From Bacteroidetes bacterium HGW-Bacteroidetes-12 (lineage in GTDB: Bacteria > Bacteroidota > Bacteroidia > Flavobacteriales_E > Vicingaceae), in assembly GCA_002841035.1 (NCBI GenBank), contig PHDR01000013.1, forward strand, positions 1-18,125: DNA of 18,125 bases, written 5' to 3'. Under the pieces are notes generated by a model that saw only the letters and a list, made by a program, of their open reading frames with translations, was not told where the DNA came from and did not search any database. A program made the translations under genes and the position numbers. Positions 6,721 to 13,534 of the stretch are shown piece after piece; the first letter of the stretch is position 1, and each line of letters opens with the position of its first letter.

Positions 6721-8904
6721 ATGAATAAAATAATTGGAGTAGAATTAAGCCATAGGTTTGCGTCCATAGCAATAAGAGAGCGGTTAGCACTTAACAAAGA
6801 ACAAACCAAAGAAGCTCTCAGGTTTTTAAAAAAAAACTATGAAGAGATTTTTATAATTTCAACATGCAATAGGCTGTCTATATATGCTTATGGAGAAAAT
6901 AACGATGCCATTTTAGCATATTTTAATAGGTTTGGCAATTATCGCCAATTTTTATCCATTTTACCCGATAGCGAAATTGCTATAAGAAATCTATTTTCAA
7001 CAGCAGCTGGCTTAGAATCTCAAGCCGTTGGCGAACACCAAATTACAGGTCAAATTAGAGAAGCTCTAACTATAGCTAGAGAAGAAAATACCATAGGAGC
7101 AGTATTAGATGAGCTTATTCGACATGCCATACATACTGGAAAAAAAGTAAGACAAGAAACCAATATTGGTAAATTTTCAGCATCATTAGCAACTGTAGGT
7201 TTTGAATTAATAGAACAAGAAGGTTATAAGTTTGAAGAATCTGTTTTTTTAGTTATAGGAACAGGCAATATGGCAAATTTAGTGAACACTGTTTTGGATC
7301 GAACCAAAATTAAAAAGTTGTATGTTGCTAGTCACGACTTTGAAAGAGCTCAAGAAATGGCAAAAGAATGGCGTGGAGAAGCTGTTCAAATGGATCAGAT
7401 GCATGCAGCTCTTTCTGAAGCTAATATCATTATTGGAGGAACTCAAGGAGAAATAAACTTGCTTCATGAAGAAACCATGGCAGAAAGTAAATGTCCGAGA
7501 GCAAATTTCGCACTCCAATCTGGAGGCTGTAAATTATTTTTAGATTTTGGCGTACCTCGAAACTTTAATCCTAACCTAAAGGAACACGACAACATAAAAC
7601 TATTTGACTTAGATGATATTAAAAAAATAACATACAAAGGTTTACTGAAAAGATACGATGAAATTCCTATGGCAAGAACCATTGTTAATCAGGAAGTAGA
7701 TTGGTTTTCTGTTTGGCTAAAAAATAGAAAAGTAGCCCCTGTTATTGAGGCTTATTGGAATAATTTGGATGACATAAGAAATGAAGAATTAAAATGGCTA
7801 TTTCCAAAATTAGGCAACATTGACAAGCACACAGAAATAGTATTAAAAAGATTTACTCATCGATTACTTAGGAAAATATCAAAACCATCAATTGAAGCAA
7901 TTAAGGAAATTGCACAAAACCTTCATGAAACAGATAATCCAATAAACACAGCTAAAAATATCTTGGCGGTTAATAGTGTGGATATTTTTGTTCCAAAACG
8001 AAAAATAGTTGTAGGTACTCGAGGAAGTAAATTAGCTCTTACCCAAACCAATTGGATTGTTGAACAACTCATGAAGCTAGAACCAACTTACGAATTTGAA
8101 ACAAAAATAATTAGGACGAGTGGTGATGAAGGAAATATTAATGTGGTAGGAGCTTTCACATCAGCACTTCAACGAGCCATGTTAGCTGGTGAGATTGATA
8201 TTGCTGTACATAGCTTTAAGGATGTCCCTACAGAAGATGTGTTCGGACTACGAGTTATTACTGTTACACCAAGAAAAGATGCCAGAGACGTGCTTATCTC
8301 TAAATCGGGAAAAACATTAAACGAATTACCATCAGGGTCAATAGTTGGAACAGGAAGTTTAAGAAGAAGCGTTCAATTGCAACAAATTCGTCCTGATTTA
8401 GAATATAAATTCATTCAGGGAAATGTGGATGGAAGAATTGCTCAAATGGAGAAAGGAAATTATGATGCGATTATTTTAGCAGCAACAGGTCTTCAGAAAA
8501 TGAATATGATAGATGTTGCAACTGAAATTTTTGATACAGATGTTATGCTCCCTGCTGTTGGACAAGGAATTTTAGCCATAGAAATGATAGATAAAGATGG
8601 TTATATCTATGATTTAGTAAAAAAATTATCGCACCAACCCACAAAAGATGCTGCCGATGCCGAAAGAGCTTTCTTAATTGCACTAGGAGGAGGTTGTAAT
8701 TTACCAATGGCAGCCTATGCTCAAGCAACAGAAACGGAAATTAAAATTGAAGGAATTTTTGCAACAAAAGAAGGCGATTTTTTTGCAAGAAAAACAATAA
8801 GTGGAAGTATAAACGATAAAAGAACTTTAGCAAGACAACTTGCTCTTGCTCTTAAAGAAGAAGTTGAACTTAAAAAAAAAGCGATTATAACTAATGTTTC
8901 TTAA
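6721..8904 (+). CDS. hemAC: Fused glutamyl-tRNA reductase / hydroxymethylbilane synthase (HemA-HemC)
   Basis: One uninterrupted 727-residue frame encodes two heme-pathway enzymes. Residues 1 to about 400 are glutamyl-tRNA reductase: catalytic Cys49 in STCNR, AAGLESQAVGEHQITGQ, a Rossmann fold with VIGTGNMA (around 177-184), and the dimerisation segment FTHRLLRKISKPS (around 379-391). The histidine normally found in (R/H)HLF-x-VASGL is Asn90 here. After a linker of about 25 residues, residues 428-727 are porphobilinogen deaminase: GTRGSKLALTQ (432-442), catalytic Asp501 in HSFKDVP, and the dipyrromethane-cofactor Cys659 in LGGGCNLP. Thus it would catalyse NADPH reduction of Glu-tRNA and assembly of four porphobilinogens. 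The enzymes are usually separate (about 420 and 310 residues). In-frame TTG (7963) and GTG (7978) codons near the junction could allow internal initiation. hemD overlaps its 3' end. Confidence 0.95.
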   Translation: MNKIIGVELSHRFASIAIRERLALNKEQTKEALRFLKKNYEEIFIISTCNRLSIYAYGENNDAILAYFNRFGNYRQFLSILPDSEIAIRNLFSTAAGLESQAVGEHQITGQIREALTIAREENTIGAVLDELIRHAIHTGKKVRQETNIGKFSASLATVGFELIEQEGYKFEESVFLVIGTGNMANLVNTVLDRTKIKKLYVASHDFERAQEMAKEWRGEAVQMDQMHAALSEANIIIGGTQGEINLLHEETMAESKCPRANFALQSGGCKLFLDFGVPRNFNPNLKEHDNIKLFDLDDIKKITYKGLLKRYDEIPMARTIVNQEVDWFSVWLKNRKVAPVIEAYWNNLDDIRNEELKWLFPKLGNIDKHTEIVLKRFTHRLLRKISKPSIEAIKEIAQNLHETDNPINTAKNILAVNSVDIFVPKRKIVVGTRGSKLALTQTNWIVEQLMKLEPTYEFETKIIRTSGDEGNINVVGAFTSALQRAMLAGEIDIAVHSFKDVPTEDVFGLRVITVTPRKDARDVLISKSGKTLNELPSGSIVGTGSLRRSVQLQQIRPDLEYKFIQGNVDGRIAQMEKGNYDAIILAATGLQKMNMIDVATEIFDTDVMLPAVGQGILAIEMIDKDGYIYDLVKKLSHQPTKDAADAERAFLIALGGGCNLPMAAYAQATETEIKIEGIFATKEGDFFARKTISGSINDKRTLARQLALALKEEVELKKKAIITNVS

Positions 8905-9613
8905 CGGTAAAACCATATTAATAACAAGACCAAAAGCCCAGTCAGTCTTATTTTCAAATCAATTAAAAGCATTGGGTGCAAAGGTAATTTCTTTACCTTT
9001 AATTCAGCTAGAAGCTATTAATAAAAAAGAAATACAACTAGTTTTTAATCAACATCAATTTGATTGGATTGTTTTTACAAGCTATAATGCGGTAATTACT
9101 TTTTTTGAAGTTATTAGAAAAGACTTATTTAAAGCAAAAATTGCTGTTGTTGGGCAAAAAACAAAAGAAACCGTAGAAAAAATGGGCTTGAATGTAGATT
9201 TTATGCCCAAAGAGTTTAAAGCTGCTGTGTTGGGAAAAGAAATTCCAATACTGCCAAATGAAAAAATTTTTATACCCTTATCTGAATTAGCTAACGATAA
9301 TTTAATCAATCAATTAAAACAACGAGCAGCACAGGTATTTTCTATAAAAACATATCAAAATAAACCAATTTTTTATACCAAAGAAGAATTAAAACAACTT
9401 CTTAGTCAACCTCTTGATTTCATCACGTTCACAAGTGCATCATGTGTTAGTGCTTTTCTAAAATTAAACATTCCCACAACGCATTCAGCCTTAATTTACA
9501 TTGGACCAGAAACAGCAAAAGTAGCTCAAAAAAACAACTTAAGAATTGATGCTGTTGCTTCTGAATATACAACTGATGGAATGATAGATGCTATTAAAAT
9601 GTTGTTAAGTTGA
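8894..9613 (+). CDS. hemD: Uroporphyrinogen-III synthase
   Basis: HemD closes hydroxymethylbilane into uroporphyrinogen III, inverting ring D; the substrate is the product of the upstream HemC domain. The 239-residue protein is of normal length and shows the loosely conserved family blocks: ILITRPKAQS near the N-terminus, FDWIVFTSYNAV (around residues 55-66), KIAVVGQKT (around 82-90), LDFITFTSASCVSAF (around 175-189) and ALIYIGPETAKVA toward the end, consistent with two alternating alpha/beta domains. The ATG overlaps the hemAC 3' end by 11 bases in another frame, so coupled translation is likely. Sequence conservation in this family is low, but context makes the call secure. Its stop is 1 base from the convergent gene, with no terminator between. 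Confidence 0.93.
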   Translation: MFLNGKTILITRPKAQSVLFSNQLKALGAKVISLPLIQLEAINKKEIQLVFNQHQFDWIVFTSYNAVITFFEVIRKDLFKAKIAVVGQKTKETVEKMGLNVDFMPKEFKAAVLGKEIPILPNEKIFIPLSELANDNLINQLKQRAAQVFSIKTYQNKPIFYTKEELKQLLSQPLDFITFTSASCVSAFLKLNIPTTHSALIYIGPETAKVAQKNNLRIDAVASEYTTDGMIDAIKMLLS

Positions 9614-9614
9614 T

Positions 9615-10076
9615 TTATTGCTTTTCAACAAACACCTCTTCTGACTGTTTTTTTATATTCTTTGTATAAGAAACATTGTAATCAAAAATTTGTTTCTTTT
9701 TATCGTATTCAATCAATGCTGATGGAAAGTCAATGTCTAATTTTTTATTTTTATCTTCTGCAACCAACATTTCAACAGCAAATAGAAAAGGTTCTGTTGA
9801 GTTTTTAGCTCCAAAAGTTGAAATAGAAATACGTTTTGTGAAAAAACCATCCTTAACCAATTCTAGTGTGTAATAGGTGTTAACATTTAAATCATAAGAG
9901 AATTTCTTTGAAACTATTTCTGTTGAAATTAATTCATTTTGATCATAAATATTGACGGTTACATCTTTTAGTTTGTTATTTTCTTCATCTTTTAAGTATC
10001 CAGTAAAATTAATTTGACTATAGGCACAACATACTGATAAAACAGCAGTACAGAATAACATTGCAAATTTTTTCAT
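9615..10076 (-). CDS. Secreted carboxypeptidase-regulatory-like domain protein, unknown function
   Basis: A 153-residue protein with a Sec signal peptide (MKKFAMLFCTAVLSVCCAYS, cleavage likely near residue 20) followed by a single small beta-sandwich: INFTGYLKDEENNKLKDVTVNIYD, then a YTLELVKDGFFTKRISIST strand set. This is the pattern of CarboxypepD_reg-like/CNA-B-like domains that are common in exported Bacteroidota proteins. Beyond the domain is a charged tail with no recognised motif. No catalytic residues are visible, so a structural or binding role in the periplasm or outer membrane is only an inference. It is convergent with hemD and lies downstream of the SRP RNA gene on the same strand. 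Confidence 0.7.
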   Translation of the reverse strand: MKKFAMLFCTAVLSVCCAYSQINFTGYLKDEENNKLKDVTVNIYDQNELISTEIVSKKFSYDLNVNTYYTLELVKDGFFTKRISISTFGAKNSTEPFLFAVEMLVAEDKNKKLDIDFPSALIEYDKKKQIFDYNVSYTKNIKKQSEEVFVEKQ

Positions 10077-10129
10077 AACAGTTATTTTTAAATTGGTTAT
10101 AAAATATTAAGTGCGTAGAAAGTCTTATA

Positions 10130-10137
10130 CGAAAGTA
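10130..10137 (-). promoter_or_regulatory. Weak -7 box candidate for the secreted protein gene
   Basis: On the minus strand TACTTTCG is close to TAnnTTTG (one difference), about 54 bases before the start codon. It lies inside a small hairpin (TTATAC, GAAA loop, GTATAA, 10125-10140), so either reading is tentative. Confidence 0.2.
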
Positions 10138-10157
10138 TAATCAAAAATGTTATGTTT

Positions 10158-10190
10158 AGACCTCCAAGGTTTCCGGAACCTTGGAGGTCT
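10158..10190. repeat. REP-like perfect palindrome
   Basis: A 14-base perfect inverted repeat (AGACCTCCAAGGTT at 10158-10171 and its complement at 10177-10190) separated by five bases TCCGG. The arms are GC-richer than the surroundings. Palindromes built on CCTCCAAGGTT/AACCTTGGAGG are, from memory, widespread intergenic repeats in Bacteroidota; copy number in this genome cannot be tested here. It may also act as a bidirectional terminator between the SRP RNA gene and the secreted-protein gene. Confidence 0.7.
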
Positions 10191-10237
10191 CTATTATATA
10201 TAATGATAAATACTTGTAGAAAAGAAAAAAAGGAGAG

Positions 10238-10253
10238 AAAAAAAGTGGGCAAG
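10238..10253 (-). terminator. Terminator of SRP RNA
   Basis: On the minus strand the closing stem of the SRP RNA (CUUGCCC) is followed after two bases by seven U and then a CU-rich stretch, as expected for intrinsic termination. Confidence 0.5.
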
Positions 10254-10342
10254 CTACTTACATCGCACCGCTCAACCACCTGTCCTTGCTCTGTTCCCAG
10301 CCTGGGGAAGTTCAGTAGGAGCTGGTCGTATAAGACTTGCCC
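10247..10342 (-). ncRNA. ffs: Signal recognition particle RNA (4.5S)
   Basis: The minus-strand transcript (96 bases) begins GGGCAAG and ends CUUGCCC, which pair to close the rod. Its apical part (10303 to 10287) reads AGG-CU-GGGAAC-AG-AGCA, matching SRP RNA domain IV: E. coli has AGG-UC-CGGAAG-GA-AGCA, with compensating changes in the CU/AG pairs and in the G-C closing the GGAA tetraloop. The RNA binds Ffh and directs signal-peptide-bearing ribosomes to the membrane. It is GC-rich against an AT-rich background. A run of U follows (10244-10238), and a -7 box precedes it. Ends are set from the closing stem and could move by a few bases. Confidence 0.85.
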
Positions 10343-10346
10343 GTTG

Positions 10347-10354
10347 CAAAAGTA
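10347..10354 (-). promoter_or_regulatory. -7 promoter box for SRP RNA
   Basis: On the minus strand TACTTTTG matches TAnnTTTG exactly and ends four bases upstream of the predicted first nucleotide of the SRP RNA, the right spacing for a transcription start at about 10342. Confidence 0.65.
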
Positions 10355-10407
10355 TAAATAACTTTTAAATCTAAAGGGGTAAAACCGAAATAAAATTATT
10401 CTTTTAT

Positions 10408-10415
10408 TATCTTTG
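10408..10415 (+). promoter_or_regulatory. -7 promoter box directly before the GT2 gene
   Basis: TATCTTTG matches TAnnTTTG exactly and ends seven bases before the ATG at 10423, so a transcript starting here would have almost no leader. No clear -33 element is seen. Confidence 0.45.
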
Positions 10416-10422
10416 AACCCTC

Positions 10423-11376
10423 ATGAATGAAACATTAGACATATCTGTAGTTATTCCACTTTTTAATGAAGAGGAATCTTTACCCGAATTAGCTGAATGG
10501 ATTGCTAATGTGATGCAAGTTAATAACTATAGCTATGAAATTCTTTTTATTGACGATGGGAGTAAAGACAACTCCTGGCAAGTGATAGAACAACTAAAAA
10601 TTTCAAATCCAAACATTAGAGCCATAAAATTTAGAAGAAATTATGGTAAATCAGCAGGCTTAAATGTTGGTTTTGCTGCAGCTAAAGGAAATGTTGTGTT
10701 TACCATGGATGCCGATTTACAAGATAGCCCCGATGAATTGCCCGAATTATATAAAATGATTGTTGAAGAAGGATGGGATTTAGTTTCTGGATGGAAGAAA
10801 AAACGCTACGACCCAATAACAAAGACCATTCCAACCAAGTTGTTTAATGCAGCAACACGTAAAATGTCGGGGATAAAAAATTTACACGATTTTAATTGTG
10901 GCTTAAAAGCCTACAAAAAAGATGTAATAAAAAACATAGAAGTTTATGGAGAAATGCATCGCTACATTCCAGTTATTGCTAAATGGGCAGGGTTTGAAAA
11001 AATAACAGAAAAAGTGGTACAGCATCAAGAACGGAAATATGGTGTTACAAAATTTGGATTAGAGCGATTCATTAATGGCTTTTTAGATTTACTTTCAATA
11101 ACTTTTATTGCTCGCTTTGGAAAACGCCCCATGCACTTGTTTGGTTCATTAGGCACAGCCATGTTTGTGCTTGGATTTTTAATTTCACTTTGGTTGGGGA
11201 TAAACAAACTCTTTATCAATACTGGAGCTAGATTATTAGCCGACAGAGCCGAGTTTTATTTAGCCCTTACATCCATGATAATTGGCTCGTTGCTTTTTGT
11301 TGCAGGCTTTTTAGGAGAACTAATCTCAAGAAGTTCGGTTAGTCGAAACAATTATCAAATTGAGAAAGAGATATAG
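10423..11376 (+). CDS. Family 2 glycosyltransferase, polyprenyl-phosphate type (DPM1/GtrB-like)
   Basis: A 317-residue GT-A enzyme. Residues 7-230 form the catalytic domain: SVVIPLFNEEESLPEL (8-23), IDDGS (43-47), the metal-binding DAD at 96-98 followed by LQDSP, and an HRYIPVIAKWAGF block (179-191). Two membrane helices at about 238-262 and 279-302 anchor it in the inner membrane with a short basic tail. This layout fits enzymes that load a hexose onto undecaprenyl phosphate (GtrB, ArnC, DPM1 relatives); the sugar is unknown. The ATG is chosen because homology begins at residue 8. It starts a plus-strand run with a second glycosyltransferase 24 bases downstream and dapF, suggesting envelope glycan synthesis. 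Confidence 0.88.
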   Translation: MNETLDISVVIPLFNEEESLPELAEWIANVMQVNNYSYEILFIDDGSKDNSWQVIEQLKISNPNIRAIKFRRNYGKSAGLNVGFAAAKGNVVFTMDADLQDSPDELPELYKMIVEEGWDLVSGWKKKRYDPITKTIPTKLFNAATRKMSGIKNLHDFNCGLKAYKKDVIKNIEVYGEMHRYIPVIAKWAGFEKITEKVVQHQERKYGVTKFGLERFINGFLDLLSITFIARFGKRPMHLFGSLGTAMFVLGFLISLWLGINKLFINTGARLLADRAEFYLALTSMIIGSLLFVAGFLGELISRSSVSRNNYQIEKEI

Positions 11377-11400
11377 CAAATTCAAGCTAAAACAATTAAC

Positions 11401-12531
11401 ATGAAAATTGTAATTATAGGTCCAGCCTATCCGTATCGAGGAGGAATTGCACTTTTTACGGAACGATTAGCTCAACAATTTATTCAAGAAAAACACGAAG
11501 TTGAAATAATTACGTTCACACTTCAGTATCCAAGTTTTTTATTTCCAGGTAAAACACAATTTTCCGATTCAGATAGCTTTTATGATTTAAACATTTCTAG
11601 AAAAATAAATTCAATAAATCCATTTTCGTGGATAAAAGTAGGGAAGCAACTCAAACAAAATCAACCTGATATGGTTATTTTTAATTACTGGATGCCTTTT
11701 ATGGCTCCTTGTTTTGGAACAATTGCTTCCATTTCAAGAAAAAATAAAATAACTAAATGTATTGCTCTTGCTCATAACATTATTCCTCACGAAAAAAGAA
11801 TAGGAGACAGGTGTTTAACAAAATTCTTTACTTCTAAAATGGACGCATTTTTAGTGTTATCGCAACGTGTGTTTGACGATTTGAATAATTTTGCACCTTT
11901 CAAACCTAAAAAAATATCTCCACATCCGTTGTATGATAATTTTGGCGATGAAAAATCAAAAAATAATGCCCAACAGGCTCTTAACTTAGCTTCTGATTTT
12001 AAATATATCTTGTTTTTTGGAATTATTCGAAAATACAAAGGCTTAGATATTTTACTTGAAGCTTTTGCCGATGAAAGAATTGATAAAACGAACATAAAAC
12101 TAATTATTGCAGGAGAATTTTATGAAGACGAGCAACCTTATCTCGACTTAATGAAAAAATTAAATATTCAAGAACATATTATTCTCATAAATGAATTTAT
12201 TGCTGATAATCAAGTGGCAAATTATTTTTGTGCTGTTGACATTGTAGCACAACCATACAAAAATGCAACACAAAGTGGGGTTACTCAAATTGCTTATCAT
12301 TTTAATAAACCAATGCTGGTAACTGATGTTGGAGGACTGAAAGAAATGGTTTCTCACCAAAAGGTAGGTTATGTTGTTGAGCCTAATTCTAATGCTGTTG
12401 CAAATGCTTTAGTTGATTTTTTTAATAACCATAGAGAAAATGATTTTATTGAAGGAGTTAAACAAGAGAAAGAAAAATACAATTGGAATAAATTAACCGA
12501 AGCTATTCACAATTTAAAAAACGCACTTTAA
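11401..12531 (+). CDS. GT4-like (GT-B fold) glycosyltransferase
   Basis: This 376-residue protein has the two Rossmann-like halves of GT-B enzymes: the N-terminal donor/acceptor loop IGPAYPYRGGIALFTERLAQQF (first part visible at residues 6-20), and a C-terminal domain with FGIIRKYKGLDILLEAF (around 202-218), LIIAGEFYE (around 236-244) and a nucleotide-sugar segment ending KPMLVTDVGGLKEM. The usual E-x7-E donor motif is degenerate here (ATQSGVTQIAYHF), with the first glutamate position not evident, so donor specificity cannot be inferred. It is cytoplasmic or membrane-associated. It sits 24 bases after the GT2 gene and 12 bases before dapF, in the same direction, so an operon is likely. Confidence 0.85.
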   Translation: MKIVIIGPAYPYRGGIALFTERLAQQFIQEKHEVEIITFTLQYPSFLFPGKTQFSDSDSFYDLNISRKINSINPFSWIKVGKQLKQNQPDMVIFNYWMPFMAPCFGTIASISRKNKITKCIALAHNIIPHEKRIGDRCLTKFFTSKMDAFLVLSQRVFDDLNNFAPFKPKKISPHPLYDNFGDEKSKNNAQQALNLASDFKYILFFGIIRKYKGLDILLEAFADERIDKTNIKLIIAGEFYEDEQPYLDLMKKLNIQEHIILINEFIADNQVANYFCAVDIVAQPYKNATQSGVTQIAYHFNKPMLVTDVGGLKEMVSHQKVGYVVEPNSNAVANALVDFFNNHRENDFIEGVKQEKEKYNWNKLTEAIHNLKNAL

Positions 12532-12543
12532 TTAACTAATGCT

Positions 12544-13308
12544 ATGAACTTTTATAAATACCAAGGAACAGGAAACGATTTTGTGATGATAGATAATCGC
12601 AACAACGTGTTTGATAAAACGAATGTAAAAAAAGTACAACAAATCTGTAACAGAAAATTTGGTGTAGGAGCAGATGGGTTAATCCTAATTGAAAATCATA
12701 AAGAATTTGATTTTGAAATGATTTACTTTAATGCTGACGGAAGTAAGAGTTTTTGTGGTAATGGAAGTAGGTGCTCCGTTGCTTTCGCTAAATTGTTAGG
12801 CATAATAGAAAGTCAAGCCTTTTTTTTATCTACAGACGGAGAACATGAGGCTTGGATTAATAAAAATGGAGAAGTGAGCTTAAAAATGCACGATGTTGAA
12901 ACCATAGAAAAAGGAACTGATTATTATTTTATAAACACGGGATCGCCTCACTACATTCTTCAAACAGATAACTTGCAAGCACTCAATGTTAAAGAGCAAG
13001 GAGCAGCAATTCGTTACAACGAAAGATTTAAAAACGAAGGTACAAATGTTAATTTTGTTCAACAACACCAAGGTAAAATAGAAATTAGAACTTATGAAAG
13101 AGGTGTGGAGGACGAAACCCTTTCATGTGGAACAGGAGTAACCGCAGTAGCGTTGAGCATTGCCGACCAACAACAATTAGGAGCATCAAAAATAGAAATT
13201 CAAACACAAGGTGGTTTGTTAAAAGTTGCCTTTAAAAGAGATGTTTCAAAATTTTCTGACATTTGGTTAATTGGACCTGCCGAAGTGGTTTTTAAAGGGG
13301 ATTTATAA
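12544..13308 (+). CDS. dapF: Diaminopimelate epimerase
   Basis: DapF interconverts LL- and meso-diaminopimelate, providing the cross-linking residue of peptidoglycan and the precursor of lysine. The 254-residue length is slightly short but complete. The two catalytic cysteines are present: Cys71 in FCGNGSRC and Cys195 in SCGTGVTAV. Other signatures are the N-terminal KYQGTGNDFV (5-14), GVGADGLI (40-47), YFNADGS (61-67) and the ERGVEDET segment (186-192) preceding the second cysteine. No cofactor is needed. The ATG follows the glycosyltransferase stop by 12 bases, so the gene is co-transcribed with envelope genes. Confidence 0.97.
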   Translation: MNFYKYQGTGNDFVMIDNRNNVFDKTNVKKVQQICNRKFGVGADGLILIENHKEFDFEMIYFNADGSKSFCGNGSRCSVAFAKLLGIIESQAFFLSTDGEHEAWINKNGEVSLKMHDVETIEKGTDYYFINTGSPHYILQTDNLQALNVKEQGAAIRYNERFKNEGTNVNFVQQHQGKIEIRTYERGVEDETLSCGTGVTAVALSIADQQQLGASKIEIQTQGGLLKVAFKRDVSKFSDIWLIGPAEVVFKGDL

Positions 13309-13483
13309 ATAGGTGTCCGATTAAAAACATAAAAAACTACTTATAAAATTTATCAACATTGCTTCTCTTTTCTTACTCTCGTTAACAGAGAGAAACATTA
13401 TTTAAACATGTTTTTTTGCAAAATTGTCAGCAATTAATAAATGTATTTCTGTTTAGTTAGTCAATCTGTCAGACAAAATGCCA

Positions 13484-13498
13484 TGGCATATCCTTTGA
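13484..13498 (+). promoter_or_regulatory. Sigma-54-like promoter before htpG
   Basis: TGGCATATCCTTTGA matches the -24/-12 arrangement (TGGCAc, four variable bases, TTGc) except that the final C is A. The GG and the downstream G are 12 bases apart as required. It would start transcription near 13510, 25 bases before the htpG ATG. It overlaps the 12-base palindrome ATGCCATGGCAT (13478-13489) and lies just after TGTCAGACA (13467-13475), a possible regulator site. Confidence 0.4.
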
Positions 13499-13534
13499 CT
13501 AATCAAAAACCATTAACCAAAAAAATATATTATT

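Noticed and set aside
7963..8904. A separate hemC gene starting at TTG 7963 or GTG 7978
   Set aside because: The frame continues from hemA without interruption and there is no promoter or ribosome-binding signal at the junction; kept only as possible internal initiation.
10097..10361. Short open frames on both strands (about 60 and 69 codons) in the gene-poor stretch
   Set aside because: They cross the SRP RNA gene and the palindrome, and their translations resemble no protein; the RNA explains the sequence better.
13376..13394. CTCTC ... GAGAG inverted repeat after dapF as a terminator
   Set aside because: The stem is only five bases and is not followed by a U tract; too weak to list.
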